From contig NZ_CP107780.1 in the NCBI RefSeq assembly GCF_036345175.1, forward strand, positions 3,782,001-3,846,000: DNA of 64,000 bases. The letters are read 5' to 3'. Origin of the DNA: Streptomyces sp. NBC_00576 (lineage in GTDB: Bacteria > Actinomycetota > Actinomycetes > Streptomycetales > Streptomycetaceae). The position numbers and the translations under genes are program-made. Each line of letters opens with the position of its first letter. Position 1 is the first letter of the stretch. Positions 42,174 through 51,172 of this stretch are shown in pieces. The notes beneath the pieces were generated by a model. It was not told where the DNA came from. It saw nothing but the letters and a program-made list of their open reading frames with translations, and did no database searches.

Positions 42174-42935
42174 ATGGCACACCAAGTGACGCCGGTACGA
42201 CGGGCCCGGCTCGGGAAGGTACTGGGCCCGGAGCCGACGTCGGTCAGCGGCGTGGTCCTGCTGCTTCCCAGCGGTGACGAGGTTTCGACCCGCAAGCCGT
42301 CGCCCGTGCTGGCGGCCGCCTCCGTAAGGGCGTTGGGCCGCCGGCTCGCCCGCGCGGGCCGTACGGACGGACTGGCCGTGCACGTCGTCCACTACCGCTA
42401 CCGCGGCTGGAACGGCAGCGAGGCGCAGCTCGCACACGACGCGCGATGGGCCGTCGACGAGATCGTACGGCGGTACGGCGACGTATCCGTGTGCCTCGCC
42501 GGCGTCGACATGGGCGGCCGGGCGGCACTGCGCGCGGCAGATCACGAGGCCGTCAACTCCGTACTGGCGCTGGCGCCTTGGCTGCCCGAGGAGGACGTGG
42601 CGGCGCCGCCGGAACCGGTACGGCAGCTGACCGGACGGCAGGTGCTGATCGTGCACGGCACGAACGACCAACGGACCGATCCCGAACTGTCGTTCCGGTT
42701 CGCGGCGCGGGCGAAGAAGGCGAACCGGGACATCTGCCGGTTCGAAGTGCATGCGGACGGGCACGGGTTGCATCAGTACCGGCGCGAAGTGCACGCGCTG
42801 GCGGTGGACTTCGTGATGGGGGTGCTGTTCGGGCACGGGTTTTCCCGGCCTGTGCACGATGCGTTGATGGCTCCGCCGCCGCTGGGGTTGAGGATGCCGT
42901 TGGCTGCGGGGTTCGGTGGGTCTTTGCGGCGGTAG
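42174..42935 (+). CDS. Alpha/beta-hydrolase-fold protein with Asp at the elbow
   Basis: 253 aa, dienelactone-hydrolase-like. Beta strands SGVVLLLPSGDE and VHVVHYRYRGW; nucleophile elbow CLAGVDMGGRAA, with Asp where Ser or Cys is usual; later acid in IVHGTNDQRTDP and His in HADGHGLHQYR. An Asp nucleophile occurs in haloalkane dehalogenases and epoxide hydrolases, so it may be an active but unusual hydrolase. Substrate unknown. It is divergent from add. Confidence 0.82.
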   Translation: MAHQVTPVRRARLGKVLGPEPTSVSGVVLLLPSGDEVSTRKPSPVLAAASVRALGRRLARAGRTDGLAVHVVHYRYRGWNGSEAQLAHDARWAVDEIVRRYGDVSVCLAGVDMGGRAALRAADHEAVNSVLALAPWLPEEDVAAPPEPVRQLTGRQVLIVHGTNDQRTDPELSFRFAARAKKANRDICRFEVHADGHGLHQYRREVHALAVDFVMGVLFGHGFSRPVHDALMAPPPLGLRMPLAAGFGGSLRR

Positions 42936-42972
42936 GTTCGGGGGCTTTGGGTTGTGTTCGGGGTGCGGGTGG

Positions 42973-43035
42973 GTGGGGGCTGGTCGCGCCCACGCGGCGG
43001 AGCCGCAAATGTCACAGCCCCGCGCCCCTGAAAGC
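42973..43035 (-). repeat. Dispersed intergenic repeat, family A (inverted)
   Basis: GGTGGGGGCTGGTCGCGCCC, GCGGCGGAGCCGC and CAGCCCCGCGCCCCTG: the exact inverse arrangement of the 18.8-kb copy. It lies between the hydrolase gene and the convergent LysR gene. Confidence 0.8.
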
Positions 43036-43049
43036 GGGTCCGCGCGCCC

Positions 43050-44003
43050 TCACGTCGGGAGCAGGTTGCCCCTTCTTGACAGCAGGAAACGCTTGAAGGC
43101 TGCCACCGGCGGGGTGTCCGGGTGGCCGTCGAGCCAAGCGACGCCGATCTCCCTCGCCGCTCTTGGTGAGGTGACCGTCAGTTCTGCCACGCCCGGGCGG
43201 GGGACGGCCGGGGGTGGGAGGAGAGCCACCCCCAACCCGGCGGCCACCAGGCCCCGCAAGGTCTCCGCCTCCTCTCCCTCGAAGGCGATTCGGGGGCGGA
43301 AGCCGGCCTCTTTGCAGAGGTCGTCGGTGATGCGGCGGAGGCCGTAGCCGGGTTCGAGGGTGACGAAGGTTTCGTCGGCCGCTTCCCCGAGGCGGACTCG
43401 TCTGCGGGTGGCGAGGCGGTGGTCGGCGGGGACCACGAGGCGGAGTTTCTGTTCGTCCAGGCGGCGGGCGACCAGGTCAGGGGCGTCGGGGACGGGGGAG
43501 GTGAGGCAGAGGTCCAGTTCGCCCGAGCGCAGGCGTTCGATCATGGCCTCGCCGTAGTTCTGTACGAGGGTGAAGCGGACGCGGGGGTGGTCGGCGCGGA
43601 AGGCGTGCAGCAGGCCGGGGACGGTCTCGGCGCCCATGGTGTGCAGGAATCCGAAGGCGACCTTGCCGGTGGCGGGGTCTGCGTCGGCGCGTACCTCGTC
43701 GGCGGCCCGCCCGATCTCGGCGAGGGCCCGCTCGACGGAGGCGAGGAACGTACGGCCCGCGGGGGTGAGGGAGACGGTCCGTCCCCGGCGGGCGAAGAGG
43801 TCCACGCCGAGATCCTGTTCGAGGCGGACCATCGCCCGGGAGAGCGTCGACTGCGGGACCTGCATCTCGTGGGCGGCGCGGGTGACGTGCTCCGTGCGGG
43901 CGACTCCGGCGAAGTAGGAGAGGCGTGGGGCGAGAGCGGTGACGATGTCTTCTGTGTCACTGGACGGTGACAGGCGGGCGTCTGACCTCTGCTGATGCAC
44001 CAT
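43050..44003 (-). CDS. LysR-family transcriptional regulator
   Basis: 317 aa. N-terminal winged HTH about 22-80 (LSYFAGVARTEHVTRAAHEMQVPQSTLSRAM type), followed by the effector domain (GKVAFGFLHTMGAETVPGLL...). ATG 44003; a second possible start lies 30 nt upstream. It is divergent from an MFS transporter with a 63-bp gap, the classic arrangement where LysR controls the adjacent exporter in response to its substrate. Confidence 0.93.
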   Translation of the reverse strand: MVHQQRSDARLSPSSDTEDIVTALAPRLSYFAGVARTEHVTRAAHEMQVPQSTLSRAMVRLEQDLGVDLFARRGRTVSLTPAGRTFLASVERALAEIGRAADEVRADADPATGKVAFGFLHTMGAETVPGLLHAFRADHPRVRFTLVQNYGEAMIERLRSGELDLCLTSPVPDAPDLVARRLDEQKLRLVVPADHRLATRRRVRLGEAADETFVTLEPGYGLRRITDDLCKEAGFRPRIAFEGEEAETLRGLVAAGLGVALLPPPAVPRPGVAELTVTSPRAAREIGVAWLDGHPDTPPVAAFKRFLLSRRGNLLPT

Positions 44004-44066
44004 GGGAACGATTATGGGGTTTCCATGCATTGGACGGATGAACGGGGGCGTACGTAACTTCGAGGC

Positions 44067-45347
44067 ATGCCTGCTGCCAGTACCGGGGCGTCCGTGATCA
44101 CGGGCGCCGCCTCTCCCTCCCGCCCCTCGCTTCCCGTCGTCGACTCCCGGATGGCCCCGGGTGGGCCCGGCTACCGGCGGATGAGCTTCGCGCTCTTCCT
44201 CGCGGGCGTCGCGACCTTCGCCCTCCTGTACTCCACGCAGGCACTGCTGCCGTTGATCTCCGGCGAGTTCGGGGTGCCGGCCAGCGACGCGAGCTGGACG
44301 GTGTCGGCGGCGACCGGTGCGCTGGCCCTTTTCGTCCTCCCGATGAGCGCGCTGTCGGAACGGTTCGGGCGGCGTACGTTGATGACGGCGTCGCTGGTGG
44401 TGGCGGTGACGGTCGGGCTGCTGGTGCCGTTCGCCCCCTCGCTGGGCGCGTTGATCGCGCTGCGGGCGGTGCAGGGCGCTGCGCTGGCGGGGCTGCCCGC
44501 GTCGGCGACGGCGTATCTGGCCGAGGAGGTCCGTCCCAAGGCGCTGATCACGGCGATCGGTCTGTTCGTGGCCGGCAACAGCGTGGGCGGGATGAGCGGC
44601 CGGGTCATCACGGGCTGGGTCGCGCAGGAGTGGGGCTGGCGGGTCGCCGTCGCCGTGATCGGCGTCGTGGCTGTGGGCTGCGCGGTGGCCTTCCGGCTGC
44701 TGCTCCCCGCGCCGCGTCACTTCCGTACGGGCTCGCTGCGGCCCGGGGTGCTGGCGCGCACGGTGCGTACGCATCTGGCGAACCCGTTGCTGCGGCGCCT
44801 GTACGCGATCGGCGCGCTGTTCATGACGGTGTTCGGCGGGGTCTACACGGTGATCGGGTACCGCCTGACGGAGGCCCCCTTCGGCCTGCCCCAGGGCATC
44901 GTCGGCTCGGTCTTCCTGGTGTATCTGGTGGGTACGGTGTCGGCGTCGACGGCGGGGAAGCTGGTGGCCCGCCTGGGGCGGCGGGGTGCGCTGTACCTGG
45001 CCGGCGGTACGACGACGGCAGGCCTGCTGCTGTCGCTGTCGGACACCCTGGCGGTGGTTCTGCTGGGCCTGGTCCTGATCACGGCGGGGTTCTTCGCGGG
45101 GCACGCGGTGGCGTCGTCGGCGGTTAGTCACACGGCGAAGGAGGGGCGGGCGCAGGCGTCGGCGCTGTATCAGTCGGCGTACTACATCGGCTCCAGCGCC
45201 GGCAGTACGTTGGGCGCGGTGGCGTTCCACGCGGGTGGCTGGTCGGGGACCGTGGCGTTGGGACTGCTGGCGGTGCTCGGGGTTGTGACGGTCACGGTGA
45301 TGGGGTCCCGGGCGGCACGGAGTGTGCGGGTGCCGACGGCTGCGTGA
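44067..45347 (+). CDS. MFS transporter (YnfM-like)
   Basis: 426 aa with twelve predicted helices starting near residue 35 after a Ser/Pro-rich tail. MFS motif A variant SERFGRRTLM between helices 2 and 3 and the second-half copy KLVARLGRRGAL. It resembles the YnfM/arabinose-efflux class, usually drug or sugar efflux. Probably controlled by the LysR protein encoded divergently. Confidence 0.93.
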   Translation: MPAASTGASVITGAASPSRPSLPVVDSRMAPGGPGYRRMSFALFLAGVATFALLYSTQALLPLISGEFGVPASDASWTVSAATGALALFVLPMSALSERFGRRTLMTASLVVAVTVGLLVPFAPSLGALIALRAVQGAALAGLPASATAYLAEEVRPKALITAIGLFVAGNSVGGMSGRVITGWVAQEWGWRVAVAVIGVVAVGCAVAFRLLLPAPRHFRTGSLRPGVLARTVRTHLANPLLRRLYAIGALFMTVFGGVYTVIGYRLTEAPFGLPQGIVGSVFLVYLVGTVSASTAGKLVARLGRRGALYLAGGTTTAGLLLSLSDTLAVVLLGLVLITAGFFAGHAVASSAVSHTAKEGRAQASALYQSAYYIGSSAGSTLGAVAFHAGGWSGTVALGLLAVLGVVTVTVMGSRAARSVRVPTAA

Positions 45348-45361
45348 CCGAAGGGTCTTCC

Positions 45362-45526
45362 ACGCCCCCGCCGCCCCTACCCGTCCCGATCGCCGGAGGG
45401 GCTGAGTAGTTCAGCCCGTCTGGGGGTCCCCCCTCTGGGGGAGTTTGAGGACGAGCGCGTTCAGCGCGAAGGGGGGTCTGGGGGCGCAGCCCCCAGGGAT
45501 GGGACGGGTAGGGGCGGCGGGGGCGA
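45362..45526. repeat. Family B repeat flanked by a 25-bp inverted copy of its end
   Basis: CGCCCCCGCCGCCCCTACCC (from 45364) is the inverse of the tail near 45502-45526. Between them: CAGCCCGTC, an inserted GGGGGTCCCCCC...GGGGG hairpin, GTTTGAGGACGAGCGCG, and CTGGGGGCGCAGCCCCCAG. It fills the 299-bp gap between the MFS and sigma genes and could serve as terminator. Confidence 0.8.
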
Positions 45527-45646
45527 AGAGAATGCTCCTCACCTGCACCTTTTCCCACTCCACGGGCCGTTGTCAGTGGGCTGCGCTAGCTTTCATCGTG
45601 TTGGGTCGCGATGGGGCGACGAAGGCAGCCATGGGGTGGGTTGGCG

Positions 45647-46693
45647 ATGGGTGACAGTACGGCTACTGCGACAGACCTCGACGTACAACTGGAACGGCAC
45701 CGCGTCGAACTGACCGGGTACTGCTACCGCATGCTCGGTTCCTCCTTCGAGGCCGAGGACGCCGTACAGGACACCATGGTCCGCGCCTGGCGGAGTTACG
45801 AGAAGTTCGAGGGCCGCTCCAGCCTCCGCTCGTGGCTGTACCGCATCGCCACGAACGTCTGCCTGGACATGCTGACCGCCGGCAACAAACGCGCCCGCCC
45901 CATGGACCTCACCGACTCCAGCCCTCTCGCCCGGGCCGCCCTCTCCCCTCGCCCCGACAACACCTGGCTGGAACCGATGCCGGACGCCCGCGTGCTGCCC
46001 ACCGTCGAGGACCCGGCGGAGGCCGCCGTGGCCAAGGAGTCCGTCCGGCTCGCCTTCATGGCTGCCCTGCAGCAACTCCCCGCGAAACAACGGGCCGTGC
46101 TGATCCTCCGCGAGGTGCTGGCCTGGAAGGCGAGCGAGGTCGCCGAACTCCTCGACACCTCGGTCGCGTCCGTCAACAGCGCCCTGCAGCGGGCCCGGGC
46201 CACCCTCGCCGAGCGGGACCGGGACGGGAGCGGCGTCGGTGCCAACGCCACCGTCTCCGACCCGCTCAGCGAAGAGCAGCAGAAACTGCTCGACCGTTAC
46301 GTCGCCGCGTTCGAGGGCTACGACATGACGGCCCTCACCGCGCTGCTGCACGAGGACGCCGTCATGACGATGCCGCCGTTCGACCTGTGGCTGACCGGGC
46401 CGGAGGACATCACGGGCTTCATGACGACGCTCGGCGCCGCTTGCGCGGGCTCGCACCTCGTGCCGGTCGCCGTCAACGGACTGCCGGGCTTCGCCCAGTA
46501 CAAGCCGGACGAGGAGACGGGCGGTTTCTCCCCCTGGGCGGTCCAGGTGCTGGAGATCTCAGACGGCCGGATCACCGGGTTCCACTGCTTCCTCGACACG
46601 AAGCGCTGGTTCCCGCTGTTCGGCCTCCCCCTCTCGCTCCCCCTCGACAGCGACATCGAAGCTGAGACCGACCAGGTCAAGGAAGGCCAGTAG
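45647..46693 (+). CDS. ECF sigma factor with SnoaL-like C-terminal domain
   Basis: 348 aa. Sigma region 2 about 15-80 (YCYRMLGSSFEAEDAVQDTMVRAWRSYEKFEG, LYRIATNVCLDML); region 4 about 140-190 (LQQLPAKQRAVLILREVLAWKASEVAELLDTSVASVNSALQRAR). Residues about 210-330 form a SnoaL/NTF2-like domain (LLDRYVAAFEGYDMTALTALLHEDAVMTMPP, FHCFLDTKRWFPLFGLP). This fits the SigG / TIGR02960 type, where the C-terminal domain replaces an anti-sigma factor as modulator. I chose ATG 45647 (another at 45611). Its 3' end overlaps the convergent STAS gene by 135 bp. Confidence 0.9.
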   Translation: MGDSTATATDLDVQLERHRVELTGYCYRMLGSSFEAEDAVQDTMVRAWRSYEKFEGRSSLRSWLYRIATNVCLDMLTAGNKRARPMDLTDSSPLARAALSPRPDNTWLEPMPDARVLPTVEDPAEAAVAKESVRLAFMAALQQLPAKQRAVLILREVLAWKASEVAELLDTSVASVNSALQRARATLAERDRDGSGVGANATVSDPLSEEQQKLLDRYVAAFEGYDMTALTALLHEDAVMTMPPFDLWLTGPEDITGFMTTLGAACAGSHLVPVAVNGLPGFAQYKPDEETGGFSPWAVQVLEISDGRITGFHCFLDTKRWFPLFGLPLSLPLDSDIEAETDQVKEGQ

Positions 46694-46987
46694 GGCGGGT
46701 GCCGGGTCCCGGAGGCGTATCCGGCCTCCGGCCCGGCGGGCGGTGAGCTGGAGCCGAGCCAGCAGCTCCACGGCGCCCAGCCCCGGCGGCCCCAGCCCCG
46801 CCACATCACACACCACGACCGGGTCACGACCACCCCCACCGCCGGCCGTCAGGCCGGTACCCAGCAGCGTACGCACGACCTCGCACAGCCCCGGCACCTC
46901 CTCACGGGTGACGGGGCCGGCCAGCACGAGTACAGCGGGTGTCATGGCGTCCACGAACGGTAGACCGGGCAGGTGCGCGTAACTCAT
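46559..46987 (-). CDS. STAS-domain protein
   Basis: 142 aa. Single STAS fold: PAVLVLAGPVTREEVPGLCEVV, VVCDVAGLGPPGLGAVELLARLQL, RAGGRIRLRDPAPALLAFLDLVGL. The Ser phosphorylated in SpoIIAA-like anti-anti-sigmas is replaced by Pro/Gly (GPPGLG), so classical regulation is doubtful. ATG 46987. The last 45 codons are antisense to the end of the sigma gene, giving a convergent overlap. The tail beyond the domain is Glu-rich. Confidence 0.75.
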   Translation of the reverse strand: MSYAHLPGLPFVDAMTPAVLVLAGPVTREEVPGLCEVVRTLLGTGLTAGGGGGRDPVVVCDVAGLGPPGLGAVELLARLQLTARRAGGRIRLRDPAPALLAFLDLVGLSFDVAVEGEREGEAEQREPALRVEEAVEPGDPAV

Positions 46988-47113
46988 CGCCCACCCGTTG
47001 AGATCGCTTTGACGCGCCACCCTCCTCCCCCGGAGGGTTACGTGTATGCCCCACGAACCAACCCCGCCCGCGATACCCCACGGCCTTCTTTCCTCCTCCG
47101 CGAAGGAGGCTCC

Positions 47114-48034
47114 GTGCAGGGCGTGCTGACCGGGTTCGCGGTGATCGCCGTGGTCATCGGCGTCGGCTATGCGATCGGGCTGCGCGGCTACCTCGGGGAC
47201 AACGGACGCGAGGTTCTGACCAAGCTCGCCTTCCATGTCGCCACCCCGGCCCTGCTGTTCACCACGCTCGCCCGGGCCGACCTGTCGGTGATCTTCTCCA
47301 GCCGGCTCCTGATCACCGCGCTGAGCACGATCGCGGCGGCGAGTGTCTTCGTCGCGGTGGGCGTCGTACGCCGCTGGGGTGCGGGACGTACGACGATCGG
47401 CGCCCTCTGCTCCAGCTACGTCAACTCCGGCAACCTCGGTATCCCGATCGCCGTGTATGTGCTGGGTGATGCCTCGCTCGTCGCGCCGGTGCTGCTGTTC
47501 CAGACGATCGTGGTCACGCCGATCGCGCTGACCGTCCTGGATCTGACGAGCACCGCTGAGAAGGGCCCCCTGTGGCGGCAGTTGATCACGCCGTTGCGCA
47601 ATCCCGTCGCCGTGGGCTCGCTCTCCGGGGTGCTGGTGTCGGCGACGGGGCTCAGCCTGCCCGCGCCGGTCATGGACCCGCTGACCCTGATCGGCAACAT
47701 GTCCGTCCCGGCGGTGCTGCTGGCCTTCGGTATCTCGCTGTCCGGCAGCACGTGGCCGCTGCGCGGATCGGAGCGGACTCCCGTACTGCTGTCGGTCGCC
47801 CTGAAGTCGGTCGGTCAGCCGGTGGCCGCGTGGGCGCTGGGCGTGGGTGTCTTCGGTCTGCACGGCGCGCCGCTGCTCGACGTGGTGGTGACCTCGGCCC
47901 TGCCCGCCGCCCAGAACCTCTTCACGTACGCGGGCCGCTACCGCGTCGGGGTGACCCTGGCCCGCGAGTCGATCCTGCTGTCGACCGTCCTGGCCGTACC
48001 GGTACTGGTGGTCGTCGCGGCCCTGCTGGGCTGA
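47114..48034 (+). CDS. AEC-family (auxin efflux carrier-like) transporter
   Basis: 306 aa with about ten helices in two halves. Family segments: KLAFHVATPALLFTTLAR, the Asn-containing SYVNSGNLGIPIAVYVLGD crossover, and ALPAAQNLFTYAGRY. AEC carriers export organic acids. GTG 47114 is preceded by GAAGGAGG. It is convergent with deoA. Confidence 0.92.
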   Translation: MQGVLTGFAVIAVVIGVGYAIGLRGYLGDNGREVLTKLAFHVATPALLFTTLARADLSVIFSSRLLITALSTIAAASVFVAVGVVRRWGAGRTTIGALCSSYVNSGNLGIPIAVYVLGDASLVAPVLLFQTIVVTPIALTVLDLTSTAEKGPLWRQLITPLRNPVAVGSLSGVLVSATGLSLPAPVMDPLTLIGNMSVPAVLLAFGISLSGSTWPLRGSERTPVLLSVALKSVGQPVAAWALGVGVFGLHGAPLLDVVVTSALPAAQNLFTYAGRYRVGVTLARESILLSTVLAVPVLVVVAALLG

Positions 48035-48042
48035 CCGAAAAA

Positions 48043-48074
48043 GCGCCCGGGCAGGGACTCCTCCGCCCGGGCGC
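48043..48074 (-). terminator. Terminator of the nucleoside transporter-cdd-deoA operon
   Basis: GCGCCCGGGC/GCCCGGGCGC stem, TTTTTCGGTC follows on the minus strand; 18 bp past the deoA stop. Probably also serves the AEC gene. Confidence 0.85.
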
Positions 48075-48092
48075 ACCGCTCTGCCTACCGGT

Positions 48093-49385
<1,293 letters not shown>

Positions 49386-49400
49386 GGCTTTGGCTTCCTT

Positions 49401-49432
49401 CCGGTGGTTCTGCGAACCGGTTGTTCTGCGAA
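49401..49432 (-). repeat. 16-bp tandem duplication in the deoA leader
   Basis: CCGGTGGTTCTGCGAA followed directly by CCGGTTGTTCTGCGAA (15/16 identical), between cdd and deoA, overlapping the deoA RBS region. Confidence 0.75.
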
Positions 49433-49438
49433 ACGGTG

Positions 49439-49479
49439 CGGCCCCCCGGAGTAGGCGCGCGACCAACTCCGGGGGGCCG
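49439..49479 (-). terminator. Intra-operon hairpin between cdd and deoA
   Basis: Perfect 14-bp stem CGGCCCCCCGGAGT/ACTCCGGGGGGCCG directly after cdd, no T-run. Probably an attenuator or mRNA-stability element lowering deoA relative to the upstream genes. Confidence 0.6.
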
Positions 49480-49487
49480 TACGGGAG

Positions 49488-49913
49488 TTACTTGGTGAGA
49501 TGGTCCGGGCCGAAAGCCTGGGGAAGCATCTCGGAGAGGGGCAGGATGCCCGCCGGGGTCTCCAGCAGCAGGGTCGCGCCGCCGAACTCGTACAGCAGCT
49601 GCCGACAGCGACCGCACGGGACGAGGACGTCGCCCTTGCCGTCCACGCACGTGAAGTGCGTCAGCCGGCCGCCCCCGGTGAGCTGGAGCTCGGACACGAG
49701 TCCGCACTCGGCGCACAGGCCCAGCCCGTACGACGCGTTCTCGACGTTGCAGCCCGAGACCGTGCGGCCGTCGTCGACCAGGGCCGCGACGCCGACCGGG
49801 TAACCGGAGTAGGGGGCGTACGCCCGGGACATCGCGTCCCGGGCCACCGCCCGCAGCTTCTCCCAGTCGACCGGCTCGACCGGCTCGGCGTTCGTGGGCC
49901 CGGTCTCCGTCAC
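49488..49913 (-). CDS. cdd: Cytidine deaminase
   Basis: 141-aa tetrameric-type zinc enzyme. Zinc ligands in CAECGLVSEL (CAE) and PCGRCRQLL, and NVENASYGLGLC for substrate. It converts (deoxy)cytidine to (deoxy)uridine for DeoA. GTG 49913 overlaps the permease stop by 4 nt. Confidence 0.95.
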   Translation of the reverse strand: MTETGPTNAEPVEPVDWEKLRAVARDAMSRAYAPYSGYPVGVAALVDDGRTVSGCNVENASYGLGLCAECGLVSELQLTGGGRLTHFTCVDGKGDVLVPCGRCRQLLYEFGGATLLLETPAGILPLSEMLPQAFGPDHLTK

Positions 49914-51172
49914 TTGCCCTGCCCCCTGCGGTACGGCATGCCGTCCGCCTTCGGCATCCGCAGGCGCTGCGCCGAGAAGGAGAGGACGAGCAGGGTCACG
50001 ATGTAGGGCGCCGCCGTCACGAGCTGGCGGGGGACCTCGTTCGTGTTGACGTACCAGACGAACATCAGGGCCGAGATGGCCGCGGTGACCACGGCGGGCA
50101 CGTACCGCTTCTTCCACACCAGGTAGGCCGCACCGACCACCAGCAGGATCGCGAGGAGCAGGATCAGCGCGTGCACGTTGGTCGTGCCGCCGCGCAGGTT
50201 GAGGCTGTCGGTGTAGCCGAACAGGCCCGCGCCGAGGGCGAGTCCGCCCGGCATCCAGTTGCCGAAGATCATCGCAGCGAGGCCGATATAGCCGCGCCCT
50301 GCCGTCTGGCCGTCGAGGTACACGTTCGAGGCGACGATCGACAGGAACGCGCCGCCGAGGCCGGCGAAGCCGCCCGAGATGATCACGGCCAGGTACTTGT
50401 ACTTGTAGACGTTGACGCCGAGCGACTCGGCCGCCACCGGGTTCTCACCGCAGGAACGCAGCCGGAGGCCGAAGGCGGTGCGCCACAGGACCCACCAGGT
50501 GCCGGGTACGAGGGCCACCGCGATGACCGTCAGGGGCGAGAGGTCGGTGACCAGACCACCGACGAGGCCCGCGATGTCCGAGATCAGGAACCAGTGCTTC
50601 TGGTTGAGCGTGTCCAGCCAGCTCGACAGCCCTGGGATGTCGAAGGTGCCCAGCGAGTCGATCGGCGGGGACTGCTTCGAGGAGCCCCCCTCAGCCTCCT
50701 CGAAGGTGAACTTCGACAGGTACCGGGCGGTGCCGAGGGCCAGGATGTTGATGGCCACACCGGAGACGATGTGGTTGACGTTGAAGGTCACTGTCGCGAT
50801 GGCGTGCAGGACGGCGCCGAGGCAGCCGCCGATGATGCCGAAGACGATGCCCACCCACGGGCCCCACTGGTAACCGGCCCAGGCGCCGAACCAGGTGCCG
50901 AGGATCATCATGCCTTCGAGGCCGATGTTGACGACGCCCGCGCGCTCGGACCACAGACCGCCGAGGCCGGCCAGGCCGATCGGGACGGCGAGCCGCAGGG
51001 CCGTCGACATCTGACCGGTGGACGTGATGCCGTCGGCGCCTGTGATCAGGCGCACGATCGACGTCAGGATCAGCACACCCGCGATGATCAGCAGGAGTAC
51101 CGGGAGCGAGATCCGGCGGCTGCCCTTGCCGGGCTGCTGCGCCTGCGGCTTGGCGATGGTCTGGGTGCTCAT
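49910..51172 (-). CDS. Nucleoside ABC transporter permease 2
   Basis: 420 aa, about ten helices, branched-chain-amino-acid-permease/RbsC superfamily. Motifs GIGLGGLWSERAGVVNIGLEGMM and FGLRLRSCGENPVAAESLGV are typical of BMP-family nucleoside permeases (NupQ/PnuE-like). ATG 51172 overlaps the previous gene by 4 nt. It pairs with the permease at 51169-52299. Confidence 0.93.
   Translation of the reverse strand: MSTQTIAKPQAQQPGKGSRRISLPVLLLIIAGVLILTSIVRLITGADGITSTGQMSTALRLAVPIGLAGLGGLWSERAGVVNIGLEGMMILGTWFGAWAGYQWGPWVGIVFGIIGGCLGAVLHAIATVTFNVNHIVSGVAINILALGTARYLSKFTFEEAEGGSSKQSPPIDSLGTFDIPGLSSWLDTLNQKHWFLISDIAGLVGGLVTDLSPLTVIAVALVPGTWWVLWRTAFGLRLRSCGENPVAAESLGVNVYKYKYLAVIISGGFAGLGGAFLSIVASNVYLDGQTAGRGYIGLAAMIFGNWMPGGLALGAGLFGYTDSLNLRGGTTNVHALILLLAILLVVGAAYLVWKKRYVPAVVTAAISALMFVWYVNTNEVPRQLVTAAPYIVTLLVLSFSAQRLRMPKADGMPYRRGQGK

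Noticed and set aside
49439..49479. True operon terminator after cdd
   Set aside because: No T-run follows and deoA downstream lacks its own clear promoter or operator; attenuation is more likely.
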